Source: Flavobacterium terrisoli
GTDB lineage: Bacteria > Bacteroidota > Bacteroidia > Flavobacteriales > Flavobacteriaceae
Direction of reading: 5' to 3'
Length of the DNA: 64,000 nucleotides
NCBI RefSeq assembly: GCF_030167905.1
Contig: NZ_JARGNA010000010.1
Span: forward strand, 1-64,000
Shown here: positions 27,801-35,431 of the stretch, in pieces
How positions within the stretch are numbered: position 1 is the first letter of the stretch
How the letters are laid out: each line of letters starts with the position of its first letter
The notes under the pieces: model-generated
Seen by the model: the letters and a program-made list of their open reading frames with translations, nothing else
Databases searched by the model: none
Told to the model about the DNA's origin: nothing
Position numbers and translations under genes: made by a program

Positions 27801-29137
27801 CCTTCGCTAACGGTATTATTGAATCCCTGACTTGAAGTGACAATATCACGAATATCATTGTTCAACAAACCTGTTCCTCCATTAATCAATCCCGGATCAT
27901 ACTGGTTGTTTTTATTGTCTGAAGGTACATTCCCGTCATTGTCCGGTGGTGTTTCTGTGGCATTATAAATAAAGAATCCTGCAGGTGCCGGATTGGGCTC
28001 TTCTGCTATGGCAACCAATTGCCAGTCATCATAACCATTGTATTGAGATTCCCCTAAATCCTGAAGTGCAATAATGTTCCTAAGGTTATTATTGGTTGAA
28101 TTTACACGGTTTTGTCTGTTGGTCACCCAAACTTCCATCCTGGTAATCTGAACCCTGCTGTTGATGAACGGATAACCTTCAAGGGCTTTATCGTATTTGT
28201 TTCTAAAATATTGCGATAAGAAAAAGTGTCTGTCTGAATCATAGTCCAATCCGAAAATCTCAAAATCCTGAATCGTTCCACCACCTTGAGCGGTCACCGA
28301 TTTGGTTTGTGATTTCTGTTCAGAGAAAACTCCGGTCACCGTTGTTCTCCCGAATTGTAATTGGGCTTTGACCCCAAACAAACTCTGAGCACCACGAATC
28401 AATGAGTTGCTCAATGGCATGCTCACATTACCAACCTCAATTTTTTGAATGATGTCATCTTCCGTTGGCGTGTATTCTAATTTGATTAGGTTTTGAAAAG
28501 CAAAAGTCGATTCGGTATCATAATTGGCATTCACGTTCAAACGTGTTCCTACTTTACCCATCAGGCTCATGCTGATTCTTTGGTCAAAATCGAACGTGGT
28601 TTGTGCTCTGTTTCTTGGTGATAAAGCCGGGTTGTCTTGCTTGGTGTAACGAACACCCAAATCCATTTCGACAGAACCGGTTGGTTTTACATCAATCGTA
28701 TTGCCTCCAAAAATGGTTTCGAAGAAACTCGAATTCACATAATATCTTGGTAATAAGTCTTTTTTGGCAGCATCACTTCCATCTTTTTTCCCATCAATCG
28801 CATCCGATTTTTTCTTGAAATACTCGCGCATCGATTCGCGAAGCACCAATTCCTGGTATTCTTTTGGTGTTAAAATGATTGGGTAATTGATGTTGAATCC
28901 ATCAAATGTGCTGGTATAGATATAGCGGTTGGTTACCGGATCGTAAGTATAAGCATTGACAATGCTTTTAGGATTCTTGATTTCCATTCTACCGGTATTG
29001 TAACCTGTTGAATCCTGAGCAGTTGGAACCGGCGTTGGAGTTACCTGAGAAAATGCATTTACTCCAATGAGCAAAACAACTCCAAAAAGGAATTTTTTCA
29101 GATTAAAAAATGATTTCGTAGCGTATATTGTTTCCAA
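21803..29137 (-). CDS. sprA: SprA, type IX secretion outer-membrane translocon
   Basis: 2444 residues, the size typical of SprA. The N-terminus has a signal peptide (about 12-31, ending AFSQ). Several conserved SprA regions are recognisable: PRYYVNSSFFETIFGGNTIDV, RTTVTGVFSEQKSQTKSV, FTQKSNYGQESVNNTIFGFN, VYVDDFEGSQTTIDMRSPLSW and the C-terminal strand FTMRYNFGN. SprA forms the 36-strand barrel through which T9SS substrates leave, and is needed for gliding and for export of SprB, RemA and chitinase in F. johnsoniae. A Pro/Ala-rich linker at about 1940-1975 interrupts the barrel region. The gene starts 3 nt after ruvA. The two large T9SS-type surface proteins in this window are plausible substrates. 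Confidence 0.96.
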   Translation of the reverse strand: METIYATKSFFNLKKFLFGVVLLIGVNAFSQVTPTPVPTAQDSTGYNTGRMEIKNPKSIVNAYTYDPVTNRYIYTSTFDGFNINYPIILTPKEYQELVLRESMREYFKKKSDAIDGKKDGSDAAKKDLLPRYYVNSSFFETIFGGNTIDVKPTGSVEMDLGVRYTKQDNPALSPRNRAQTTFDFDQRISMSLMGKVGTRLNVNANYDTESTFAFQNLIKLEYTPTEDDIIQKIEVGNVSMPLSNSLIRGAQSLFGVKAQLQFGRTTVTGVFSEQKSQTKSVTAQGGGTIQDFEIFGLDYDSDRHFFLSQYFRNKYDKALEGYPFINSRVQITRMEVWVTNRQNRVNSTNNNLRNIIALQDLGESQYNGYDDWQLVAIAEEPNPAPAGFFIYNATETPPDNDGNVPSDNKNNQYDPGLINGGTGLLNNDIRDIVTSSQGFNNTVSEGTDYAKLENARKLAPNEYTFHPQLGYISLQQRLANDEVLAVAYQYTIGDDVYQVGEFGTDGVDATVVEGSGTPDETVSSQSLILKMLKSSLTNVEKPIWNLMMKNIYQIPGAFQLQQEDFRFNILYTDPSPLNYITPAGTPPVALPADVADTPLLKVFNVDKLNYNNDPQAGGDGFFDFLPGLTVDQQNGRLIFTTVEPFGKHLFEKLRTSPGSPENYYGDPTSIADYNDNQRKYVFRNMYTSTQAGALQDAEKNKFQLKGRFKSSGGDGIPIGAYNVPRGSVVVTAGGRVLQEGIDYSVNYQAGRVQILDPSLQASSTPIQVSVENNATFGQQTRRFMGINVEHKFSDKLLVGGTFIKMTERPFTQKSNYGQESVNNTIFGFNANYSTEVPFLTRLANKLPNIDTDVPSNLSVRGEIAFLQPDTPKADQFQGEATVYVDDFEGSQTTIDMRSPLSWTLSSVPKWEPQVIGYEDFGATSATLTYGHKRAKLNWYTIDPTIYVETPSEIGQEGISLNSTRRIFSRELFPNLEVAIGQSQVINTLDLTYYPQERGPYNYNQEALSPSGFLNPEKNFGGITRAINSTNFEQSNVEYIQFWVLDPYLDATNPDGNPMNATDNVGDLFINLGEISEDILKDERKQYENGLPSNSSSSSLTSPTVWGRVPSSQSLIYAFDVDGANRAAQDVGFDGFNDAAESGLDNIGGYAALPDPAADNYQYFLAASGPSVFKRYKDYNGLEGNSPVDVSNNNRGSTTIPDVEDINRDNTMNTVNAYYEYRVRIEPSTSPLMQVGQNFITDIKETPVTDLPNGGSTTARWYQFKIPVTQPLNVVGSISDFRSIRFMRMFMTGFKEPVTLRFGALDLVRGEWRRYDNSFQPTDSDPDDDNTNFDVLAVNIQENATRQPIPYVLPPGVTREDVGNGNQIISQNEQSLSLRAAGDGLEVGDSRAVFKNVNVDMRQFNKLKMFLHAEALPTDSSPLQNDQMVAFIRFGNDFTNNFYQVEIPLKVTTPSTGPGDPELIWPSENEINLAMSLLTKMKVRALGIDPATIPPADNGVYYPDHDVLLPNGDDDPTLRLGIKGNPNFGLVRTLMVGIKNNHDDRVRGEVWFNELRIADMNNKGGMAAVVNVDSNMADFATVSATGRMSTIGFGALEEGPNERSREDVQQYNLVTNFSLGKLLPKKWGINLPFNYGVGEEIITPEYDPFNQDIRLEQLINTTTDPAERDNIRERAIDYTKRTSINFIGVKKERAPEQKQRIYDLENLTLSYSYNEVEKHNYEIEDFIDQQVSTSVDYTYAFKAKPIEPLKKNKFLKKSEYWKLLSDFNFNYLPASISFSSNIMRQYNRQQFRQVEVGLPLDPLFRRNYMFNYQYGFNYNITKSLKVNFTASTHNIVRSYMSDDNVPDNSYTIWTDFWNIGTPNQHNQQIVVNYELPINKIPFLSFVKSTYSYTGDYSWQRASLALAEVDGFDLGNTIQNAGSHRLNTALNMELFYKYIGLGKKPAAAPAKPAAAPKPGEKITNTRPQPAANTNVFLDGLKGVLTSVKNIQVNYTRNEGTLLPGFLPSLGFFGSAKPSFGFVFGAQDDVRYEAAKRGWLTGYQDFNQSYTQTITKTLEMTANVDLFPDFKIDLTANRTYAENFSEQYDVDPTSGLYNPRSPYSFGNFSISTVLIATSFGKSDENGSAAFDDFRNYRLQIADRLAAQNGTLGLGRYGDTQNPLPDQTLEPEKYAFYLANLGYPVGYGKNNQAVLIPAFMAAYTGTSSGGVSLSAFRDIPIPNWNIKYSGLMRYKFFKDKFKRFSIQHAYRASYTINSFRSNFEYDEDPGGQADDYGNYHNKTIIANVNLVEQFNPLVRFDFEMKNSFKILAEMKKDRSLSMSFDNNLLTEVQGKEFIIGLGYRFKDVIFSSQLADNPTGIIKSDINVKVDFSYRNNKTIVRYLDYDNNQLGGGQNIWSAKLTADYSFSKNLTAIFFYDHSFSKPVISTSFPLTNIRTGFTMRYNFGN

Positions 29138-29140
29138 GAA

Positions 29141-29722
29141 TTATAAATTTTTTAATGCTTGTTTGATTATTGTTTCAACCGTTGCTTCCGGGTTCTCTTT
29201 GATGATTTTATCCACCACTTTTTCAGCACTTTTTCTAACATAACCCAAAACCTCCAAAGCAGATAACGATTCTTCTCTGTTAATATTGTGTTGAGATACC
29301 GAAATTTCGTCCAAATCGTAGATTTTTAACACTTTTTCTTTTAAATCCAAAATGACTCTTTGGGCTGTTTTACTCCCAATTCCTTTGATGGATTGTATTG
29401 TTCCTACATCACCGCTTCCAATGGCATGAATGATTTGTTTCGGATCTAACGAAGACAACATCGTTCTGGCAATACTGGCGCCAATTCCTGATACAGACAA
29501 CAATAATTTAAACAATTCTCTTTCTGATTTTTCTACAAAACCAAACAGCGAATGTGCATCTTCCTTAATCTGAAGATGGGTGAATAATTTGATAAAATCA
29601 GTATTGGGGAGTAATGAAAATGTGTGTAAAGAAATATTAATATGATAGCCCACACCATTGCAGTCGATTACAACTTCTGTTGGCGTTTTTTCTACTAATT
29701 TACCTTGAATATGTGCAATCAT
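29141..29722 (-). CDS. ruvA: Holliday junction helicase subunit RuvA
   Basis: 193 residues from MIAHIQGKLVEKTPT (ATG at 29722; the adjacent in-frame ATG at 29725 is also possible). It has domain I (OB fold), the helix-hairpin-helix pair VSGIGASIARTMLSSL and IKGIGSKTAQRVILDLKEK (about 75-130) and the C-terminal RuvB-contacting domain ending TIIKQALKNL. RuvA binds four-way junctions and loads RuvB, which is encoded at 44-45 kb here. A longer start at 29764 would precede the promoter-like box at 29743-29750 and is rejected. sprA follows after 3 nt. Confidence 0.95.
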   Translation of the reverse strand: MIAHIQGKLVEKTPTEVVIDCNGVGYHINISLHTFSLLPNTDFIKLFTHLQIKEDAHSLFGFVEKSERELFKLLLSVSGIGASIARTMLSSLDPKQIIHAIGSGDVGTIQSIKGIGSKTAQRVILDLKEKVLKIYDLDEISVSQHNINREESLSALEVLGYVRKSAEKVVDKIIKENPEATVETIIKQALKNL

Positions 29723-29742
29723 CATTAATTGAAATCTAGTCC

Positions 29743-29750
29743 CAAATATA
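29743..29750 (-). promoter_or_regulatory. Putative -7 box for ruvA-sprA
   Basis: The minus strand reads TATATTTG, giving a start near 29739 and a leader of about 15 nt to the ruvA ATG. The -33 region is not convincing. Confidence 0.45.
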
Positions 29751-29806
29751 ACAAAATTCTTCAACTGACATCATCGCCCTTCAATATCTGAACAATATTA
29801 CCAAAA

Positions 29807-32098
29807 CTATTTGGCTGTCATCTTTTTTCGCTTCTCTTTTTCTTGTGCGTCTACTACTGAAACAGCGACCATATTGACCATTTCCTCTACGCTGGCACCC
29901 AATTGGAAAATGTGTACGGCTTTCTCCATTCCCAACATGATTGGTCCTACAGAATCCACTTTGTACAACTCTTTCAACAATTTGTAATTGATATTGGCCG
30001 ATTCCAAATTCGGGAAAATCAGCGTATTTACTTTTTTCCCGGCCAATTTGGAGAATGGGAATTTGTTTTTGAGCATTTCAGGGTTTAGGGCAAAGTCGGT
30101 TTGGATTTCACCATCAACCACTAAATCGGGGTAATATTTATGCAGATAAGCCACTGCTTCTCTCACTTTGGTTGCACTTTCATGCGTTGACGAACCAAAA
30201 TTGGAGAACGAAACCATCGCAATTACCGGATCCATTCCGAACATGCGAACGGTTTTGGCAGTCATCAATGCAATTTTGGCCAATTCATCTGCGGTTGGAT
30301 TTGGATTGATTGCCGTATCCGATAAAAACATTGGTCCGCGATTGGTCATCATCATATTGGTCGTGGCAATCAAGGTAATTCCCGGTGCTTTCCCTATCAA
30401 TTGCATCAAAGGTTTTACTGTTGACGGATAACTTCTGGAATAACCCGAAACCATGGCATCGGCATCGCCTTCATTGACCATCATCGCGGCAAAATAATTA
30501 CGTTCTCGCATCCATTTTTGGGCATCCAACAACGAGATTCCCCTGCGTTGCCTTGACTTCCAATAGATGTCGGCATATTTCATTCGGCGTTTGTCTTCTT
30601 CTTTGGTTTTTGGATCAAAAATGGGGACTTCGGCATCAAAGCCCAGTTCTTCCTTAAGCTCCAAAATCAATTCTTTATTGCCTAACAAAATTGGTTTGGC
30701 AATGCCTTCCTCATAAGCAATCTGCGCCGCTTTCAACACATCCAAATGATCGGCTTCGGCAAAAACCACACGTTTCGGATCGGTTTTCGCGCGGTTAGTC
30801 AACAGACGAACCATTTTATTATCGGAACCTAAACGCTCTAATAGTTCCTCTTCATATTTCTCCCAATCGGTAATTGGGTTCAATGCCACACCCGAATTCA
30901 TTGCGGCTCTCGCCACAGCCGGTGCGACTTGCGTGATTAATCTCGGGTCAAATGGTTTTGGAATGATATAATCCTTACCAAAATTCAAACGGGTTTCACC
31001 ATAAGCGATATTGACTTGTTCCGGCACCGGTTCTTTCGCCAATTCGGCCAAAGCATGCACCGCTGCCATCTTCATTTCTTCGTTAATTTTTGTCGCACGA
31101 ACGTCTAGCGCACCACGGAAAATATAAGGAAAACCCAATACGTTATTCACTTGATTAGGATGATCCGAACGTCCTGTCGCCATTATGATATCTTTACGGG
31201 TTTTAACCGCCAAGTCATAGTCAATTTCCGGAATTGGATTCGCCATCGCGAAAACAATCGGGTTTTTGGCCATGCCCAGAAGCATTTCGGCAGACATTAT
31301 ATTTCCGGCTGATAATCCAAGGAAAACATCGGCACCAACTAAGGCTTCCGTCAAAGTAGTTCCTGCTTTTCCATAGGTGTATCTTTTTTGCAAATCGGAT
31401 AAATCAGTTCGTTCAGGAGAAAGCACGCCGTCTTTGTCAAACATGACGATATTTTCAGCTTTTACTCCCAGCAAAATATACAAATTGGCACAAGCCAACG
31501 CTGCAGAACCGGCACCGGAAACCACAATTTTAACTTCAGTAGTTTTCTTTTTGGCCAATTCCAAAGCATTCAACAATGCGGCAGAAGATATGATAGCTGT
31601 TCCGTGTTGGTCATCGTGCATCACCGGGATATTCAGTTCTTCCACCAAACGTCTTTCGATTTCGAATGACTCCGGCGCTTTGATATCTTCCAGATTGATA
31701 CCACCAAAAGTTGGCGCAATATTTTTTACGGTTTCGATAAAAGCATCTACATCTTTGGTGCCGACTTCGATATCAAAAACATCGATACCGGCAAAGATTT
31801 TAAACAATAATGCTTTTCCTTCCATTACCGGTTTTGATGCTTCGGGACCGATGTCGCCCAAACCTAGAACGGCTGTTCCATTACTGATAACGGCTACCAA
31901 ATTTCCTTTGGCAGTATATTTATAAACGTTGTTAACGTCTTTGGCAATTTCCAAACAAGGTTCAGCAACTCCGGGAGAATATGCCAAAGACAAGTCTCTT
32001 TGGGTCGCATATTTTTTGGTTGGCACCACTTGGATTTTACCAGGCGTAGGTTTGGCGTGGTACAAGAGTGCTTCTCTTCGCTTACTGTATTTATTCAT
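29807..32098 (-). CDS. maeB: NADP-dependent malic enzyme with C-terminal phosphotransacetylase-like domain
   Basis: 763 residues. The N-terminal malic enzyme domain (about 1-430) has RDLSLAYSPGVAEPC, the catalytic-region NLEDIKAPESFEIE and VMHDDQHGTA, and the nucleotide fold VVSGAGSAALACANLY. The C-terminal part (about 435-755) is homologous to phosphate acetyltransferase, with SGYSRSYPSTVKP and LGMEKAVHIFQLG. The enzyme decarboxylates malate to pyruvate with NADP in the cytoplasm. The PTA-like domain in MaeB-type enzymes is regulatory (acetyl-CoA sensing) rather than catalytic, as known for the family. It lies upstream of ruvA on the same strand. Confidence 0.94.
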   Translation of the reverse strand: MNKYSKRREALLYHAKPTPGKIQVVPTKKYATQRDLSLAYSPGVAEPCLEIAKDVNNVYKYTAKGNLVAVISNGTAVLGLGDIGPEASKPVMEGKALLFKIFAGIDVFDIEVGTKDVDAFIETVKNIAPTFGGINLEDIKAPESFEIERRLVEELNIPVMHDDQHGTAIISSAALLNALELAKKKTTEVKIVVSGAGSAALACANLYILLGVKAENIVMFDKDGVLSPERTDLSDLQKRYTYGKAGTTLTEALVGADVFLGLSAGNIMSAEMLLGMAKNPIVFAMANPIPEIDYDLAVKTRKDIIMATGRSDHPNQVNNVLGFPYIFRGALDVRATKINEEMKMAAVHALAELAKEPVPEQVNIAYGETRLNFGKDYIIPKPFDPRLITQVAPAVARAAMNSGVALNPITDWEKYEEELLERLGSDNKMVRLLTNRAKTDPKRVVFAEADHLDVLKAAQIAYEEGIAKPILLGNKELILELKEELGFDAEVPIFDPKTKEEDKRRMKYADIYWKSRQRRGISLLDAQKWMRERNYFAAMMVNEGDADAMVSGYSRSYPSTVKPLMQLIGKAPGITLIATTNMMMTNRGPMFLSDTAINPNPTADELAKIALMTAKTVRMFGMDPVIAMVSFSNFGSSTHESATKVREAVAYLHKYYPDLVVDGEIQTDFALNPEMLKNKFPFSKLAGKKVNTLIFPNLESANINYKLLKELYKVDSVGPIMLGMEKAVHIFQLGASVEEMVNMVAVSVVDAQEKEKRKKMTAK

Positions 32099-32122
32099 TT
32101 TGGTTTGTTTTGTTCTGACTTA

Positions 32123-32130
32123 CAAAGGTA
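32123..32130 (-). promoter_or_regulatory. Putative -7 box for maeB
   Basis: The minus strand reads TACCTTTG, with a start near 32119 and a leader of about 20 nt. It has the same box sequence as the cyoE promoter but a poor -33 region. Confidence 0.45.
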
Positions 32131-32246
32131 GAAGTATCAATGTAAAAAGGAAATTTTTGAAGGTTTTCTTTTAAACAAATTAAAAGCTGTATTTCAGGCG
32201 CTATTGCGCCAAAATAATTGGTATTCAGGCGTTCAGAAAACCGGTG

Positions 32247-32867
32247 CTAACGATTGTTAAAAAGCGAAATTAATTCAACTATGTTTTTGATATTGAGTTT
32301 GTTGAATATCTTATTCTTGTGTGTGCTCACCGTAGTCATTTGGATGTTAAGCTTATTGGCAATCTCAAGATTTCCATTGCCTTCGACCAATAATTCGGTG
32401 ATTTCCATTTCTCTTTTTGACAATTTATCCAACGGATTCATCGCTTGTTTGTTGATGGAAGCATTGATAATCGTCGAAACAAAATCGGGTGAAAAGTAGT
32501 TTCCGGTTTTTAAAATCGTATCCACAGCGAGGATTATTTTGTCTTTATCGCTCAGTTTGTTCAGATAGCCATTGGCGCCTGCGACTATGTATTGATAGGC
32601 ATGCGTGGCTTCGTCATAAACCGAAAAAATCAGGACTTTGACATTGGGCTGCAGTTCTTTTATTTCGGAAATCATTTCTTTGTTTTTCCCGCCCGGAATA
32701 TTGATATCGAGGATAATCAATTCCACTTCTTCTTCCTTTAGAAATGCAATAGTCTCCGGATAATTTTCGGTGGTAAAAAGTTCTACATCCTTAAAACTTT
32801 CCTCAAGAATTATCGAAACTCCTGTTCGCACAACAAGATGGTCATCTACAATTAAAATTTTTGACAT
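32247..32867 (-). CDS. NarL/FixJ-type response regulator
   Basis: 206 residues. The receiver domain (about 1-120) has the acidic pair Asp8-Asp9 (ILIVDDH), the phospho-acceptor Asp54 (LIILDINIPGG), the beta4 residue in VLIFSVYD and a Lys in NGYLNKLSD. A LuxR-type HTH (about 142-200) follows: LSKREMEITELLVEGNGN, then EIANKLNIQMTTVSTHKNKI. It starts 29 nt after the sensor kinase stop, so the two form a two-component pair in one operon. DNA targets are unknown. The adjacent adhesin block, transcribed away from this pair, is the obvious candidate. Confidence 0.92.
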   Translation of the reverse strand: MSKILIVDDHLVVRTGVSIILEESFKDVELFTTENYPETIAFLKEEEVELIILDINIPGGKNKEMISEIKELQPNVKVLIFSVYDEATHAYQYIVAGANGYLNKLSDKDKIILAVDTILKTGNYFSPDFVSTIINASINKQAMNPLDKLSKREMEITELLVEGNGNLEIANKLNIQMTTVSTHKNKIFNKLNIKNIVELISLFNNR

Positions 32868-32896
32868 AGTTTACTTTTAAATTGTGTTCTAATCCT

Positions 32897-34375
32897 TTAG
32901 TTATCAATTTCAATGGTCACGGTCGTTCCTTCATTAATAACACTTGAAAAAATGATATTTCCTTTTATAATGATAAGCAATTCCAGTACAAAATGCAATC
33001 CGATACCAAAGTTATTCAAAATCAGCTTCTCGGATTCCTTATTTTTAAAAAGATTGGTATAATAATCTATTAAATCCTGGCTCATTCCCGATCCGGTATC
33101 TTTTACCCAAAAAACCATTTTTTCATTATTGGCATAGGCACAAACTTCAATTTTACCCTTAACTGTATGCTTCACTGCATTATCGAGCAGATTATGAACA
33201 ATGATTGAGATAATCCTTTCATTGACATGCGACGTGAGATTCTTGCCAACGGTATTGATAAGAACTGAATTGTTGCTCGCGGCAATTTCCTTAAATAATT
33301 CAACCTTGCTTTGAACCAAATCATAGAACGAATAGTTAGATTGTTCATGGGCTTTGTCTTCAATATAAATATCGGAATACTCGATTAACACTTTGGTAAA
33401 TTCATAAAGCTGCGTGGACGATTTAAGCATAGAACTGGTGTACTTATGCAAGGTAGAATCTTTTTCTTTTTTGGTTTGGTCAAACAAATAATTCCCAATT
33501 AAAACGATGTATTTTAACGGACTTCTGATATCATGGCTAATCGTTCCGATTATTTTCCTTTGTTGGATTATTTCTCTTGACAAATCTGTTTTTGTACTTT
33601 CCAAATCGAGAATAATGGAATGCAAATGCTTGTTGGTTTCATCGATTTCATGTTTGGAAGACAACAATCTTTTAATCATTGTGGAATAATAAAAACTTAC
33701 GCTTCCAAAAATAATCAGCACAAAAAGCACATTAGCCAGCATCAAATAATCTCGTATTTGTCGTGTTCCTTCACCCAGCGTATTAGAAAAGTTCCTTTCA
33801 TTGATCGTGAGTCCGTCACTGACTATGCTCAATCTGCTCAAAAAATCCCTTCTGGCCTGTTGTGTCAAGTTTCCCTTTAAAATTTTTTCGTGGATTTCGA
33901 GACCAATCAATTCAATCCGCTTGATCAAAGCATCTCCTTGTTCCCATTCCTGGATGGCTTTATGGATAAACGGAATGGATTTGAAATTTTTAAAAACCCA
34001 GATCAAATCCTGTAAATCATCTTCGTGGTTTCTTCCTGCCCTGAAACCTTTCTTAACGATGCTGTCACTTTCGTGGTTAATCAATGCAATTCGTGCAAAG
34101 CCATCACCTTGCGGAACACTTAACTCAATTTTGTAAAGCTCCCACTGTGTGGCATCTTCTGTATAAAGATACGTGATAAGATGACGCACGGCGTCTTTTT
34201 GCCCTTTGGAATAATGAGATTCCCCATTAACATAAGCCCTGCTTCCCGAGAGAATTTTAATGGTAAAAAAGTTGATAAAAATCAATAAGGCACAGGACAA
34301 AAAAATGATGACCATCAGTATGGTAACCGTAGGTTTTTTAGAATATTTAAAGATCCTGAGCTTAGACATTCGCAA
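32897..34375 (-). CDS. Membrane sensor histidine kinase
   Basis: 492 residues (Met1 or Met3 as start). TM1 is at about 15-40 and TM2 at about 211-231. They enclose an extracytoplasmic helical domain of about 170 residues with no family I recognise, followed by a coiled-coil linker. The HisKA site is IIGTISHDIRSPLKYI (His281). The ATPase has an N-box (VHNLLDNAVKHT), G1 (DTGSGM) and G2 (NFGIGLHFV). It should autophosphorylate and pass phosphate to the NarL-type regulator encoded 29 nt downstream. The signal sensed is unknown. Confidence 0.9.
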   Translation of the reverse strand: MRMSKLRIFKYSKKPTVTILMVIIFLSCALLIFINFFTIKILSGSRAYVNGESHYSKGQKDAVRHLITYLYTEDATQWELYKIELSVPQGDGFARIALINHESDSIVKKGFRAGRNHEDDLQDLIWVFKNFKSIPFIHKAIQEWEQGDALIKRIELIGLEIHEKILKGNLTQQARRDFLSRLSIVSDGLTINERNFSNTLGEGTRQIRDYLMLANVLFVLIIFGSVSFYYSTMIKRLLSSKHEIDETNKHLHSIILDLESTKTDLSREIIQQRKIIGTISHDIRSPLKYIVLIGNYLFDQTKKEKDSTLHKYTSSMLKSSTQLYEFTKVLIEYSDIYIEDKAHEQSNYSFYDLVQSKVELFKEIAASNNSVLINTVGKNLTSHVNERIISIIVHNLLDNAVKHTVKGKIEVCAYANNEKMVFWVKDTGSGMSQDLIDYYTNLFKNKESEKLILNNFGIGLHFVLELLIIIKGNIIFSSVINEGTTVTIEIDN

Positions 34376-35035
34376 TTGTGTTTAATTAACCGGCAACCAT
34401 TTTCTTTCTATTCAAAAAATACGACAATAATTCTATTAAATATGTAGGAATCAGTCCATTGACACATAGAATTTAATCGATTATAAAGTAGTCATAATTT
34501 TGTATTTAAGTAAGTTTTTCTTTATAATAAAAAAATAAAATTGTAATAATTATGGCTTAATTTTGAATTAAACGTATCTAAAATACTATTTTTTTTAATG
34601 GCAGTATTTTTAATAATGCATTATTTGACGGAAATAATTTCCAATAATTGTCAAAATCATTGAAAATATTAGAATTATGTTATTAAAAAATCGTCTTGAA
34701 GACACGTGGAAAATGGAATGAAGCCCTAAATCTAAATTTGAATAAACCTTTACCAAATCTGACTTAACGCAAGAACAACCGGATGTTCGTGATTTAGTTT
34801 TTAAAACAAAATCTGAGCATTTATTATTTAAAAAACATTTCAAGAAAAAATCGCCTTTTGAGAAAACCAATATTTAACCCACGACGTAAATAAGGTACAT
34901 ATCGCGATTTTATGCTTTGTATTGTTTGAAAATGAATCGGCTTAAAAGTCACTTTGCTGAATTCAAAAGCAATAATTTGTATGATGATTGGGGTTAGTTT
35001 TATAAAAATTGTATAAACTAAATTGATGACAGACT
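34376..35035 (+). other. 660-bp AT-rich intergenic region between the kinase and the receiver-like gene
   Basis: No convincing gene is seen. The stretch separates two divergent transcription units and should hold both promoters, but no full -33/-7 pair was found. A plus-strand frame from ATG 34677 to TAA 34875 is broken by TGA (34719) and TAA (34743). The 44 codons after the second stop have a gene-like, lysine-rich composition and could be a remnant. A minus-strand 86-codon frame (34870-34610) has no recognisable features. An inverted repeat lies at 34995-35020. Confidence 0.5.
34995..35020. promoter_or_regulatory. Inverted repeat before the receiver-like gene (candidate operator)
   Basis: The left arm TAGTTTTATA and right arm TATAAACTA match as an inverted repeat, with one extra T in the left arm. 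They are separated by about 7 nt and end 15 nt before the ATG at 35036. The position and symmetry suggest an operator for a dimeric regulator. Function is inferred from position only. Confidence 0.35.
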
Positions 35036-35392
35036 ATGGAATTGAGACAAATTAAAAACAAAAGGATTTTTGTTTACGACACGACTGATAAGTTTTCTGA
35101 GTTTATAATTAAACAGTACCTCAAAAACTTTTCTATTGATGTATGCAGCAACATGAAATCAATTGATGATTACAATTATTCGGCTTATGATGTTTTTTTC
35201 ATTATTGCAACCGAACCAAAGGACATCGCTATTTTATTCAAGACCATTACCAATATGCACAGTATATTATTTTTGGGATCGAGTTTAAAGGAAATAACAG
35301 AAGAGTTTCAAAAAAACAAAAGAATAATAAGTCTCGACTTATTAAAGCCGCGAAACGAAATGAAAACATTCATTGATACCAATATCAATTAA
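35036..35392 (+). CDS. Stand-alone receiver-like protein lacking the phospho-acceptor aspartate
   Basis: 118 residues, the size of a single receiver domain, with the alternating beta-alpha pattern of one. Beta1 is RIFVYD (one Asp instead of an acidic pair), beta3 is YDVFFIIATEP (51-61), beta4 is SILFLGSS and beta5 is DLLKPRNEMK. Aligning YDVFFIIATEP with the canonical YDLxLLDxxMP puts Ile57 at the phosphorylation site. The Thr/Ser switch position is Gly81. The Lys-Pro of beta5 (104-105) is kept. It is therefore probably a phosphorylation-independent receiver relative. It lies 39 bp upstream of a membrane LuxR-type regulator, likely in the same operon. The family assignment is my structural reading. 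Confidence 0.7.
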   Translation: MELRQIKNKRIFVYDTTDKFSEFIIKQYLKNFSIDVCSNMKSIDDYNYSAYDVFFIIATEPKDIAILFKTITNMHSILFLGSSLKEITEEFQKNKRIISLDLLKPRNEMKTFIDTNIN

Positions 35393-35431
35393 AGACATTG
35401 GCAAGTTAAATAAAAAGTAAAACGCTTTGAG

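Noticed and set aside
31377..31925. 182-codon plus-strand open frame
   Set aside because: Lies antisense inside the malic enzyme gene, whose frame is conserved; it is a shadow of that gene.
34610..34870. 86-codon minus-strand open frame in the kinase/receiver spacer
   Set aside because: No recognisable domain, no promoter box, and open frames of this size are expected in such sequence.
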